Shown: positions 36,300 to 44,499, counted from the stretch's first letter. The stretch: 64,000 nt of DNA from Sporomusa silvacetica DSM 10669 (GCF_002257705.1 NZ_LSLK01000065.1:62001-126000), one strand, 5' to 3'. Numbers and translations: made by a program. Notes: a model not told the origin generated them from the sequence alone.

Positions 36300-36329
36300 A
36301 TATATTTAACGTTGTTTTTTCCGTTGTGG

Positions 36330-36400
36330 ACAGCTTAAAACTGGGTGGCACCGTGGGATTTTATCCCGCCCCAATACCTTACTATTGGGGCGGGATTTTT
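36330..36400 (+). promoter_or_regulatory. Second T-box antitermination module without stem I
   Basis: A second T-box sequence, GGGTGGCACCGTGG (36343-36356), precedes a very strong terminator: a 14-bp perfect stem ATCCCGCCCCAATA and its complement, then TTTTT. Only about 45 bases separate it from the first terminator, too few for another specifier stem. The leader therefore has one tRNA-reading domain and two termination points. Confidence 0.8.
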
Positions 36401-36424
36401 ACTTTAATTATATGAGGTGATTTT

Positions 36425-37522
36425 GTGAATAACAGTGTTAAACGAGCCCATAATTTTAATGCCGGACCGGCAGCGTTGCCGCTGGCAGTTCTTAAAAAGG
36501 CCCAAGCAGAACTGCTTGACTTTAATGACACCGGCATGTCTATCATGGAACACAGTCATCGTGGCAACGCTTATGAAATTGTTCATAACCGGGCCATTGA
36601 ACTCTTAAAAGAATTGCTGTCAATACCGGAAGGTTATGAGGTCTTATTCCTGCAGGGTGGCGCTAGTCTCCAATTTTCTATGGTCCCGATGAACTTTTTG
36701 CCTGCTAACAAAAAAGCAGGCTATGTGATGACAGGTGTCTGGTCAGAGAAAGCCTATGCTGAGGCCGAAAAACTCGGCGAGGTATTTGTGGCCGCTACCG
36801 CTAAAGAAGGGAACTATTGCCAGATACCGGCTCTCAAGGAGATTAACTATGATGCTGATACGGCTTATCTGCATGTTACCTCCAATAACACTATTTACGG
36901 TACTGAGTGGCATGCTTTTCCCAATACAGAAGCAGTGCCATTGATTGCCGATATGTCCAGCGATATTTTGTCTTGTCCTATTGATGTGAGCAAATTTGCG
37001 CTTATTTATGCTGGGGCTCAGAAAAACATCGGGCCTTCGGGTGTAACGGTTGTTATTATCCGTCGTGATTTTTTAGAACAGGCTAAGAAAAATGGACCAA
37101 CAATGCTCCAATATGCTACCTTTGCCAAAAACAATTCTTTATATAACACGCCGCCTACCTTTGGCATTTATATGATGAAATTAGTGCTGGAATGGATGAA
37201 AGCGGAGGGTGGTTTGCTTGGTATCTACAAGCGCAACCAGGAAAAAGCAGCCCTAATCTATGATACTATTGATGCCAGCAATGGCTTCTATAAGGGGCAT
37301 GCTCAGCTAAGTGCCCGTTCATTAATGAATGTCACTTTCCGTCTGGCTGACGAGAACCTGGAGAAAAAGTTTTTGGAGCAAGCTAAGCAGGCTGGCTTTG
37401 TAGGCCTTAATGGTCACCGCTTGGTTGGCGGCTGCCGGGCTTCTATTTATAATGCCGTACCCTACGATTCCTGCCAGGCGCTGCGCGACTATATGCTTGC
37501 CTTCCAAAAGGAAAATTCCTAA
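36425..37522 (+). CDS. serC: Phosphoserine aminotransferase
   Basis: A 365-residue PLP-dependent class V aminotransferase that converts 3-phosphohydroxypyruvate and glutamate to phosphoserine. It begins with HNFNAGPAALP, has MEHSHRG near residue 40 and the PLP lysine in YAGAQKNIGPSGVT (about residues 197-210). GTG start behind GAGGTGA. Control by serine-specific T-box modules matches this role. serA and a classical serB are not nearby. Confidence 0.95.
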   Translation: MNNSVKRAHNFNAGPAALPLAVLKKAQAELLDFNDTGMSIMEHSHRGNAYEIVHNRAIELLKELLSIPEGYEVLFLQGGASLQFSMVPMNFLPANKKAGYVMTGVWSEKAYAEAEKLGEVFVAATAKEGNYCQIPALKEINYDADTAYLHVTSNNTIYGTEWHAFPNTEAVPLIADMSSDILSCPIDVSKFALIYAGAQKNIGPSGVTVVIIRRDFLEQAKKNGPTMLQYATFAKNNSLYNTPPTFGIYMMKLVLEWMKAEGGLLGIYKRNQEKAALIYDTIDASNGFYKGHAQLSARSLMNVTFRLADENLEKKFLEQAKQAGFVGLNGHRLVGGCRASIYNAVPYDSCQALRDYMLAFQKENS

Positions 37523-37538
37523 CTTGCGCATTAAGAAT

Positions 37539-37647
37539 GGCAGGTGCATGCCGGTGGTGTATTGACAACGCTCCACCACTAGCGTTTGACTTCCGCTTTT
37601 GCTAACACGCCACCCGCATGCATAAAGCTTTAACACGTTGTACATAG
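37539..37647 (+). repeat. Dispersed palindromic repeat R2, copy A (longest)
   Basis: Arms GCATGCCGGTGGTGT and ACACGCCACCCGCATGC can form a long imperfect hairpin enclosing a smaller one (CTCCACCACTAGCG region). A tail AAAGCTTTAACACGTTGTACATAG follows and ends 6 bases before the ribosome binding site of the next gene. Confidence 0.8.
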
Positions 37648-37665
37648 AATATAGAGGAGGAAAAT

Positions 37666-38316
37666 ATGGCAACAACTCGATTTATATTAGTTCGTCATGG
37701 GGAAACAACCTGGAATAAAGAAGGACGCTACCAAGGGCAGATTGATACACCGCTTACTCCCTTCGGGCGTGAGCAAGGCCAACTGGCCGCTAAAGCTCTC
37801 AAGGATGTTCCAATCGATGTCTGTTATGCCAGTCCGCTCAGCCGGGCTGTTGATACTGCTATGATGTGTGTGGCGGCTCACGGATTGCCGGTAAATACCG
37901 ACAGCCGTTTGTTGGAGATTAATCATGGCGAATGGGAAGGTCTCCTGAGTGACGAGGTGGGCAAAACATATCCGGAGCTGCTCGCACAGTGGAAAACCAC
38001 CGTAGTGGGCGTTACCATGCCAGGGACAGGTGGCGAAGACATTGCAACTGTTCGTGACCGGGCTATGATTGCATTTCGCGAAATGGCTGATAAGCACCAG
38101 GGACAGACGGTACTGGTGGTAGCTCATGACGCGGTCAACAAAGCCGTATTATGTGACATGTTAGATATTGATTTATCTCATTTCTGGCAGATCAAGCAGG
38201 ATAATACCTGCATTAATGTATTTGAATACCAGGATGGAAAATGGCGATTAGTGCTCATGAATTCGACGAACCATCTGGGTTTTTTGTATAGCGGTATTGA
38301 GCAAAAAGGGTTATAG
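37666..38316 (+). CDS. Histidine phosphatase / phosphoglycerate mutase family protein
   Basis: A 216-residue enzyme of the branch-1 histidine phosphatase family with the catalytic LVRHGETTWNKEGRYQG (phospho-His near residue 11), SPLSRAVDTA, the EINHGEWEG glutamate and the second His in VVAHDAVNKA. Candidates are cofactor-dependent phosphoglycerate mutase, alpha-ribazole phosphatase or metal-independent phosphoserine phosphatase. Position directly after serC makes the last attractive, since no serB is seen (inference). ATG behind GAGGAGG. Confidence 0.85.
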   Translation: MATTRFILVRHGETTWNKEGRYQGQIDTPLTPFGREQGQLAAKALKDVPIDVCYASPLSRAVDTAMMCVAAHGLPVNTDSRLLEINHGEWEGLLSDEVGKTYPELLAQWKTTVVGVTMPGTGGEDIATVRDRAMIAFREMADKHQGQTVLVVAHDAVNKAVLCDMLDIDLSHFWQIKQDNTCINVFEYQDGKWRLVLMNSTNHLGFLYSGIEQKGL

Positions 38317-38328
38317 TAGTTACAAAAG

Positions 38329-38364
38329 GCGAAATTGCCACTGTTGGTGACAATTTCGCTTTTT
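38329..38364 (+). terminator. Terminator after the histidine phosphatase gene
   Basis: GCGAAATTG and CAATTTCGC stem (extended by CAC/GTG with a bulge), then TTTTT. Confidence 0.85.
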
Positions 38365-38383
38365 AGCTATTTATTTAAACTTT

Positions 38384-38456
38384 ACCACTGATGTTTGACG
38401 TCTGCTGTTGCCAAAACACCACCCCACTGTAAAAATATTTAACATGTTGTAGATAT
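38384..38456 (+). repeat. Dispersed palindromic repeat R2, copy E (right half)
   Basis: Matches the right half of copy A: ACCACT...GTTTGAC...GC-TTTGC-like segment, ACACCACCC, and the tail AATATTTAACATGTTGTAGATATG. The left arm is missing. The tail again points to the downstream gene, 126 bases away. Confidence 0.65.
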
Positions 38457-38581
38457 GTTGTTTTTCGGGATAAATTTGGAAATAATAGCAGGGATTATAC
38501 TAAAAGACGCGAACATAGTATAGTAGTTAATAACAATTACAAAGTAGAATTCAAATTAACTCAGTAAAGGAGTTGTTTAAT

Positions 38582-39658
38582 ATGAATCAAGATAATGGTT
38601 GTAATGAAGCTGACTGCGGCTCGTCCTGTGACTGCGGTTGCTCCGGTTGTGGCCCGGTTGTCGAGGAAAGTCAATTTAGTAAAGACATGCAGGCGCTTTA
38701 CGATGCTGGTAAAACGGCGGACATGATGGCAGCGTGCAGCAAGCAACTGGCTGTAGAGCCTGAGAATAGTGAAGCCTATTTTTGGCGCGGCGTAGTGGCA
38801 GCTGTCGCTAATAACTTTGAGCAGGCGATTGCCGATTACAGCAAGGCAATTGAACTTAATTCCCGCAAAGCAGTTTATTATTCTTACCGTGGCAGTGCAT
38901 ATGCCATGCTTGAGGATATCAAAAATGCCGTAATGGATTATTCGCAGGCGATGTTTTATGATCCTAAGGATTGGATGAATTACGCAAACCGTGGTGTGCT
39001 GTATCTTAATAACAGTATGTTTGAGCATGCTATTGATGATTTTAGCAAAGCTCTTGAGCTAGAGCCGGCAGATATGGCATCTTACGTAAATCGGGGTGAC
39101 GCCTCTGCCGCCCGCAATTTGTATTCAACAGCGATTGCCGACTATAATAAGGTAATTGAGCGCTTCCCGGAAGAACCCACTGTATTGATTAAGCGGGGAC
39201 AGGCTTACTATGAGATCGGTCTCATTGAGGAGGCATTGGCTGATTATAATAAAATAATTGAGTTGGAACCAGAAAATATGCAAGCTATTGCCAATAGAGC
39301 CTCTATCTATATGGGCCAAGAAAGAACCAGCGAGGCTGTTGCTGATTTTACCCGCGTTATTGAGGCTGATCCTAGTGATGACAGACCATACTTTTTCCGG
39401 GGCATTGCCTATGCCGCCCAAAAGAATTTCGATGCGGCCATTGCTGATTTTACCCGTGCGGTAGAGCTTAATCCAGACAATGTATTGGCTCACCATAATA
39501 AGGCACTATGTTGTGAATTGCAACAGCGTACCGCTGAAGCTATTATTGCTTATAAAGAACTTATCATGCGGGCCAATCCAGAGTCACCGGAAACAGCTCA
39601 TGCTAAGGAACGGCTGCAGGCTTTAGAGCAAGAAGCCGATGGAACGCAATTGCAATAG
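38582..39658 (+). CDS. TPR protein with N-terminal Cys cluster
   Basis: A 358-residue protein. The first 25 residues hold six cysteines (CNEADCGSSCDCGCSGCG), which could bind metal or form disulfides. The rest is about eight tetratricopeptide repeats, with recurring AIADYSKAIEL, AYFWRGVVAA and YANRGVLYLN type helices. TPR arrays mediate protein-protein contacts; partner and role are unknown. The ATG follows AAAGGAG with 9-base spacing. It lies 13 bases before the aldo/keto reductase, so co-expression is likely. Confidence 0.85.
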   Translation: MNQDNGCNEADCGSSCDCGCSGCGPVVEESQFSKDMQALYDAGKTADMMAACSKQLAVEPENSEAYFWRGVVAAVANNFEQAIADYSKAIELNSRKAVYYSYRGSAYAMLEDIKNAVMDYSQAMFYDPKDWMNYANRGVLYLNNSMFEHAIDDFSKALELEPADMASYVNRGDASAARNLYSTAIADYNKVIERFPEEPTVLIKRGQAYYEIGLIEEALADYNKIIELEPENMQAIANRASIYMGQERTSEAVADFTRVIEADPSDDRPYFFRGIAYAAQKNFDAAIADFTRAVELNPDNVLAHHNKALCCELQQRTAEAIIAYKELIMRANPESPETAHAKERLQALEQEADGTQLQ

Positions 39659-39671
39659 GAGGGATTATTCG

Positions 39672-40679
39672 ATGGAAAAAAGACGTTTAGGCCGAACTGG
39701 CTTTTTGGTAACACCAATTAGCTTTGGTGCACTGCCTATGCAACGCTGTACAATGGAAGAAGCTGGTGAAGTGCTTATTGCTGCTTTGGATGCAGGGATA
39801 AACTTCTTTGACACAGCCAGAGCCTATACGGACAGTGAAGCAAAAATTGGCAAGTACATAGCCGGCCGACGCAGTGAATATTTTCTGGCTACGAAAAGTA
39901 TGGCCAGAACCAAAGCGGCTATGACTGAGGATATTGCTACTAGTCTGGCTACAATGAAAACCGAGTATATTGATATCTATCAACTGCATAATGTCAAGAC
40001 TGAACAGGAATGGGAAGCTGTTATGGCGCCAGACGGGGCACTCGCCGCCTTAAAAGAAGCTAAAGCTGCGGGGAAAATTCGCTATATCGGCATAACTGGC
40101 CATAATGTGGATATGCTGATAAGGGCGGTTAAAACTGGCGAATTCAGTACTGTGCAGGTACCCTTCAATTGTGTGGAACAGCGGGCTATGACTGACTTGT
40201 TTCCGCTGGCGAGGTCGCTTGACGTCGGTATGATTGTGATGAAACCACTGGGGGGCGGCCTTATTGACCATGTAGACTTAGCATTACGCTTTGTATTGCA
40301 ACAGGAAGGGGTAGTTGCTATTCCGGGGATGGATCGGGTAGAGCATGTTACTGAGAATTTGGCTGCGGCCCAAAATTTTAGACAACTTAATCCTGAGGAA
40401 ACGGCTAAACTGACTGCCTTAGCCGCGGAACTCGGCTCTAATTTCTGCCGCCGCTGTGGCTACTGTATGCCTTGTGCTGCCGGAATTGATATTCCACAGA
40501 TGTTTATTTTTCACTTACAATATACAAGATATGGATTAAAGACGGCTATTCCAGCACGGTACCAAGGTGCTAAGGTCAAAGCTTCGGCGTGCATCGAATG
40601 CGGGGAATGCGAGGAGCGCTGTCCTTACAATCTGCCCATTCGTGAGCGGATAAAACAGGTGGCCAAAGACCTCGGGTAG
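39672..40679 (+). CDS. Aldo/keto reductase with C-terminal 4Fe-4S motifs
   Basis: A 335-residue protein. The aldo/keto reductase barrel (about 1-260) begins KRRLGRTGFLVTPISFGALP and holds the catalytic Asp-Tyr pair in FFDTARAYTDSE, the catalytic Lys in FLATKSM and QLHNVKTEQEW. The tail adds CRRCGYCMPC and CIECGECEERCP, two cysteine sets able to bind [4Fe-4S] clusters. This ferredoxin-tailed class is common in anaerobes; substrates are unknown. The start is the ATG behind AGGAGGG. Confidence 0.88.
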   Translation: MEKRRLGRTGFLVTPISFGALPMQRCTMEEAGEVLIAALDAGINFFDTARAYTDSEAKIGKYIAGRRSEYFLATKSMARTKAAMTEDIATSLATMKTEYIDIYQLHNVKTEQEWEAVMAPDGALAALKEAKAAGKIRYIGITGHNVDMLIRAVKTGEFSTVQVPFNCVEQRAMTDLFPLARSLDVGMIVMKPLGGGLIDHVDLALRFVLQQEGVVAIPGMDRVEHVTENLAAAQNFRQLNPEETAKLTALAAELGSNFCRRCGYCMPCAAGIDIPQMFIFHLQYTRYGLKTAIPARYQGAKVKASACIECGECEERCPYNLPIRERIKQVAKDLG

Positions 40680-40705
40680 TAATACAAGGAGGAATATATA
40701 AATAT

Positions 40706-41581
40706 ATGGCCGAAGATAACAAGTTTGATATTGCCATTATCGGTGGTGGTCCAGCAGGGCTGTCTGCCGCATTGACAGGACGCATTCGCAATAAGAACAT
40801 TGCTGTGTTTGAGCATCTCGATTTTAGTGAAAAACTGCAAAAAGCGCATAAGGTTGATAATTATTTGGGACTGCCGGAGGTTAGCGGCAAAGGTCTGATG
40901 CAGCATTTTACTGGACATGCGCTGGCCCATGGGCCGAAGCTCGTCAAAGAAAAGGTAATGAACGTATTTCCCGGTGACAATATGTTTACACTGCTCACAC
41001 CGCAGACTACCTATGAAGCCAAGGCCATTATATTTGCTACCGGTGTGGTAAGTACCCTCTTATTCGCGGGCGAGCGGGAGCTATTGGGCAGGGGAGTCAG
41101 TTACTGCGCTACCTGTGATGGCCGTATGTTCGAAGGGAAGGATGTTGCTGTTATTTCCTATACTGAGGAAGGTGAGAACGAAACGGTATTTTTAAGTGAG
41201 CTCTGCCGTGATGTTTATTTCCTGCCGCAGTATAAAGGTGACTTTGCTAAGATGCGGGCACCGATTAAGGTACTTACAGCCAAGCCGAAGGCCATTGTTG
41301 GTGACGGACAAGTGGAGAAGCTAATGACAGATAAGGAAGAAATTAAGGTGCATGGGGTCTTTATTATGCGTCAGTCCGATCCTGTTGAAAATCTGTTGCC
41401 AGGCTTAGAATTAGAGGGTGAAGTCATCAAGGTCAACCGGGATATGTCAACTAACATCCCCGGGGTATTTGCTGCCGGTGATTGCACAGGCAAACCCTGG
41501 CAAATTGCCAAGGCCACTGGCGAAGGGCTTGTCGCTGTGCTGAGTGCGATAACGTATATTGATAAAGTTGACTTAGCTTGA
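40706..41581 (+). CDS. Thioredoxin reductase-like flavoprotein, probably ferredoxin-dependent
   Basis: A 291-residue member of the low-molecular-weight thioredoxin reductase fold: FAD site IIGGGPAGLSAAL (about 11-23), redox CATCDG (near residue 137) and the C-terminal AAGDCTGKPWQIAKATGEG. The second Rossmann motif, normally GGGxSA followed by HRRxxxR for NADPH, is replaced by ISYTEEGENETVFL and no HRR is present. This pattern is known from ferredoxin-dependent flavin thioredoxin reductases of Clostridia and relatives, so ferredoxin is the likely electron donor. It follows the Fe-S aldo/keto reductase by 26 bases. Confidence 0.8.
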   Translation: MAEDNKFDIAIIGGGPAGLSAALTGRIRNKNIAVFEHLDFSEKLQKAHKVDNYLGLPEVSGKGLMQHFTGHALAHGPKLVKEKVMNVFPGDNMFTLLTPQTTYEAKAIIFATGVVSTLLFAGERELLGRGVSYCATCDGRMFEGKDVAVISYTEEGENETVFLSELCRDVYFLPQYKGDFAKMRAPIKVLTAKPKAIVGDGQVEKLMTDKEEIKVHGVFIMRQSDPVENLLPGLELEGEVIKVNRDMSTNIPGVFAAGDCTGKPWQIAKATGEGLVAVLSAITYIDKVDLA

Positions 41582-41685
41582 GGTGGGGTTAAACCCCATC
41601 TCGATTACGGCTTTAATGATACTTGGGAGATATCACGATTTAATTCTGACTAAACAAAGAGAAACAACCATAATGAGAAATAGTT

Positions 41686-41713
41686 AAGCCCCTGGCGTGC
41701 CGGGGGCTTTTTG
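41686..41713 (+). terminator. Terminator after the flavoprotein gene
   Basis: AAGCCCCTGGC-GT-GCCGGGGGCTT stem followed by TTTTT; the 105 bases before it hold no gene. Confidence 0.9.
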
Positions 41714-41728
41714 TGCTATCTATTGGTT

Positions 41729-42400
41729 TTACGTGGTACTTTTGCATAATCTACTAATTTTACGTTCATAATATAGTTCTAGTAAGTTTGGAATGGTTTC
41801 AGATTTCAAGTCATTACCAGGAGCTAGTTCTTGGCATTTTTCTACGGCTGCTTTCATGTCATAATATACCTCCCATTTAGCTTTAACCAGATCTTTTCCT
41901 GTTAGTCGTAGGAGGTAAGCCGGATGGTAAGTGGCAATCGCCGGGATGTTATGTTTTGTGGTAAACCAGTGCCCCCGGTCTTTGGTAATGCGAGCAGTGG
42001 GCGCAAGTAGATATTTTAGAGCTACACTGCCTAAAGCAATAATAACTTTTGGCTGTATCAATGCTAGTTCTTTATCTAACCATATACTAGCGCAAAATTG
42101 TCCTTCATCTATGGTTGGCGTGCGATTTTTATTAGGTCTACATTTTATAACATTTGAAGTGTAAGCTTTATCTCTTGTTACACCTACGCTCCATAAGGCC
42201 TTATCTAATAATTGACCAGATGGTCCTACTAAAGGCACACCATATTCATCCTCGACGCCACCGGGTCCTTCGCCAATAATAGCTAATGGGCTACAGGCAG
42301 AACCATTATATGATGTTGGCCCATGATTATTTTCTTGACACAATTTACATTGATCGCAAGATAATATAGCACTTTCAAGATCCGAAATAGAAGAGAACAT
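41729..42400 (-). CDS. Family 4 uracil-DNA glycosylase
   Basis: A 223-residue enzyme that removes uracil from DNA. It has the Fe-S cysteines CDQCKLC near residue 15 and two more in IKCRP and QFCAS, motif A GEGPGGVEDEYG followed by LVGPSGQLLD, and the C-terminal YHPAYLLR loop. These mark the thermostable/anaerobe family 4 type. A and T are more frequent in its codons than in neighbouring genes. Its AAGGAGG ribosome binding site lies inside the tiny ORF just upstream. Confidence 0.88.
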   Translation of the reverse strand: MFSSISDLESAILSCDQCKLCQENNHGPTSYNGSACSPLAIIGEGPGGVEDEYGVPLVGPSGQLLDKALWSVGVTRDKAYTSNVIKCRPNKNRTPTIDEGQFCASIWLDKELALIQPKVIIALGSVALKYLLAPTARITKDRGHWFTTKHNIPAIATYHPAYLLRLTGKDLVKAKWEVYYDMKAAVEKCQELAPGNDLKSETIPNLLELYYERKISRLCKSTT

Positions 42401-42403
42401 GTA

Positions 42404-42475
42404 CTATGCCCTCCTTGATTGAATGACAGGTGAGTCATTTTTTGGTTCAAACTGTTCATGTGTAATATCAAGCAT
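42404..42475 (-). CDS. Possible 23-residue leader peptide
   Basis: ATG behind GAGG on the minus strand opens a short frame (start MLDITHEQFEPKND) that stops 3 bases before the uracil-DNA glycosylase ATG and contains that gene's ribosome binding site. Translation of it could couple to or modulate the glycosylase. It has no recognisable family and may not be a protein gene. Confidence 0.35.
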   Translation of the reverse strand: MLDITHEQFEPKNDSPVIQSRRA

Positions 42476-42487
42476 GGTTTTACCTCG

Positions 42488-42567
42488 CTATATACAATGT
42501 GTTAGGATTTTTGCAGCAGGGTGTGTACTGGCAAAGGCAAGTCAACACACCACCCGCTTGCGCCTAT
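42488..42567 (-). repeat. Dispersed palindromic repeat R2, copy B
   Basis: On the minus strand: GCAAGCGGGTGGTGTGTTGAC, a shortened middle, ACACACCCTGCTGC, then the tail AAAAATCCTAACACATTGTATATAG. It ends 13 bases before the tiny ORF upstream of the glycosylase gene. The next 150 bases on the far side hold no gene. Confidence 0.78.
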
Positions 42568-42724
42568 AAGTTTTTTTAATCCAAATATGGTTTAGTTCGC
42601 GTAACTTACAGGAAAATCCTTTTGTGAAAAAGATAATAAAAGATCGGTAAAGGAAAAACTTTATTTGGTCAGGTCAAGGGTGTGATGACTTAGGTAGTCG
42701 TGTTTGATGCGGGGTTGCCAGTAC

Positions 42725-42753
42725 TTTACATTCTGTGCTGAATAATGTATAAT
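42725..42753 (+). promoter_or_regulatory. Promoter of serS
   Basis: TTTACA, 17 bases, TATAAT, immediately before the T-box leader. Confidence 0.8.
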
Positions 42754-42784
42754 TTTATAATACATAATAATTGTATCTTGATAT

Positions 42785-43006
42785 CGTTAGATGCAATGAC
42801 AGGGCAGTGCATGATGGAGAGTTTTCAGAGAACTGGCGGCAGGTGCGAGCCAGTAACAGCATTATGCTATCCACCCTCTGAGCATGCGGTGATGAGCCGC
42901 ACGGTCCACGTCCGTTATGCGTGTCAAGTGGACTGTTGGTAGTCAAGCAGGGTGGCAACGCGGGAGCTAAACTCCCGTCCCTATTATAAGGGACGGGAGT
43001 TTTTTA
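42785..43006 (+). promoter_or_regulatory. T-box leader of serS, serine specifier
   Basis: Stem I contains GGTGCGAGCCAG. The presumed specifier TCC lies at 42870-42872 and is followed by A. The T-box sequence AGGGTGGCAACGCGGGAG is at 42950-42967, and the terminator AACTCCCGTCCC...GGGACGGGAGTTTTTT closes the leader. Serine codon and seryl-tRNA synthetase agree. Confidence 0.92.
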
Positions 43007-43008
43007 TG

Positions 43009-43153
43009 TCCAGATGGAAAGGTTAACTTTCCCTGGATAGAACGACTAAGGCTTCTGCCGGCGACGCGCCCGGATGGCGCTAGTGCCGATTGCGCCATGG
43101 ATGGCATAGCAATTCGGTCGTCTAAAGGACTTGGCACAAGCCAAGTCTTATCA
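43009..43153 (+). repeat. Dispersed repeat R1, copy 3 with a 56-base insertion
   Basis: Same ends as copies 1 and 2, but about 56 bases (43064-43119) are added after GCCGGCG. The added part itself folds: GGCGC/GCGCC and CCGATTGC-GCCAT-GG-ATGGC-ATAGCAATTCGG. It again starts right after a terminator T tract and ends by the AAGGAGG of serS. Confidence 0.85.
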
Positions 43154-43173
43154 TATTAAGGAGGAAGAAACAC

Positions 43174-44442
43174 ATGTTGGATATTAAATTTGTGCGGAGT
43201 AACCCTGAAATTGTGGAACAAGCATTAAAAAACAGGGGATCGGCTATGAGTTTGACAGAGTTTATCAAGCTCGAAAAAGAACGGCGGGAGCTATTAGCTG
43301 AGGTTGAAACGCTCAAAAACAAGCGGAATACCGTTTCCCAGGAAATTAGCCAAAAAAAGAAAGCACGAGAAAATGCCGATGATATGATTGCCGAAATGCG
43401 GGAAGTAGGCGACAGTATTAGTGCAATTGATGCCAAGGTAAAGGAAGTCGAAACTGGGCTTGCCGACATTATCATGAGCATACCAAATGTGCCACATGCC
43501 TCTGTACCTGTAGGCAAAGATGAACAGAACAATCAGGAAATGCGCCGCTGGGGTACGCCGAAGGAGTTTGCTTTTGAGCCGAAAGCCCACTGGGAGATCG
43601 GAGAAGGGCTGGGGATTCTTGATTTTGAGCGGGGCGGCAAGGTAACAGGGGCGAGATTTACCTTTTATCGGGGCTTGGGTTCCCGGTTAGAACGTTCACT
43701 TATTAACTTCATGCTGGACCTTCATACCAAAGAGCACGGCTATACCGAATTTTTCCCACCCTTTATTGTCAACGAGGCCAGTATGATCGGTACAGGCCAA
43801 TTACCCAAGTTTGCTGAAGACATGTTCAAACTGGAAGGTCTGAACTATTATCTTATCCCGACAGCTGAGGTGCCTATTACTAACCTGCATCGCCAGGAAA
43901 TTTTGGATGCCAAGGATCTACCGCTCTGTTATACCGCCTATAGCGCCTGTTTTCGGGCTGAGGCCGGGGCGGCTGGTCGCGATACTCGCGGCCTTATCCG
44001 TCAGCACCAGTTTAATAAGGTAGAAATGGTTAAATTCAGTCTGCCGGAAGAGTCTTATAACGAGCTAGAAAAGCTGACCCTTAATGCCGAAAAGGTTTTG
44101 CAGCTGTTAGGTCTGCCATACCGTACCATGCTGCTAAGTACGGGTGATATGGGCTTTTCTTCAGCCAAGACCTATGACCTTGAGGTTTGGTTGCCCAGCT
44201 TCAACGCTTATCGCGAAATCTCGTCCTGTTCTAACTTTGAAGATTTCCAGGCCCGGCGCGCTGAAATCAAGTTCCGCCGTGAGCCCAAAGGTAAACCGGA
44301 ATTTGTTCATACCCTAAATGGCTCCGGTGTAGCAATTGGCCGGACAGTGGCTGCTATTTTGGAGAACTATCAACAGGAAGACGGCTCGGTCATTATACCT
44401 GAACTGCTGCGCCCATATATGGGTGTTGATGTAATCAAATAA
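43174..44442 (+). CDS. serS: Seryl-tRNA synthetase
   Basis: A 422-residue class II synthetase. The N-terminal coiled-coil arm (about residues 30-100) binds tRNA. Motif 2 is seen in ACFRAEAGAAGRDTRGLIRQHQ cut at FNKVEMVKF, and motif 3 in GSGVAIGRTVAAILENYQ. It charges tRNA-Ser and, as a first step, tRNA-Sec, whose gene is also in this window. ATG behind AAGGAGG. Confidence 0.97.
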   Translation: MLDIKFVRSNPEIVEQALKNRGSAMSLTEFIKLEKERRELLAEVETLKNKRNTVSQEISQKKKARENADDMIAEMREVGDSISAIDAKVKEVETGLADIIMSIPNVPHASVPVGKDEQNNQEMRRWGTPKEFAFEPKAHWEIGEGLGILDFERGGKVTGARFTFYRGLGSRLERSLINFMLDLHTKEHGYTEFFPPFIVNEASMIGTGQLPKFAEDMFKLEGLNYYLIPTAEVPITNLHRQEILDAKDLPLCYTAYSACFRAEAGAAGRDTRGLIRQHQFNKVEMVKFSLPEESYNELEKLTLNAEKVLQLLGLPYRTMLLSTGDMGFSSAKTYDLEVWLPSFNAYREISSCSNFEDFQARRAEIKFRREPKGKPEFVHTLNGSGVAIGRTVAAILENYQQEDGSVIIPELLRPYMGVDVIK

Positions 44443-44448
44443 AATAGA

Positions 44449-44478
44449 TTGACAGCAATTCTTGTCCTTTGTTACAAT
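44449..44478 (+). promoter_or_regulatory. Promoter of the glycine cleavage operon
   Basis: TTGACA, 18 bases, TACAAT, just 6 bases after the serS stop and upstream of the glycine riboswitch. Confidence 0.75.
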
Positions 44479-44499
44479 TGAGTAAACAATCAAATAATT

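Noticed and set aside
37618..37647. Conserved R2 tail read as a promoter
   Set aside because: TACATAG could pass as a -10, but no -35 is found at 16-18 bases in any copy and the RNA would start inside the ribosome binding site.
41099..41125. In-frame UGA/selenocysteine at the flavoprotein redox site, given tRNA-Sec nearby
   Set aside because: The redox motif is encoded by ordinary Cys codons (CATC), and no gene in the window needs an internal TGA to be complete.
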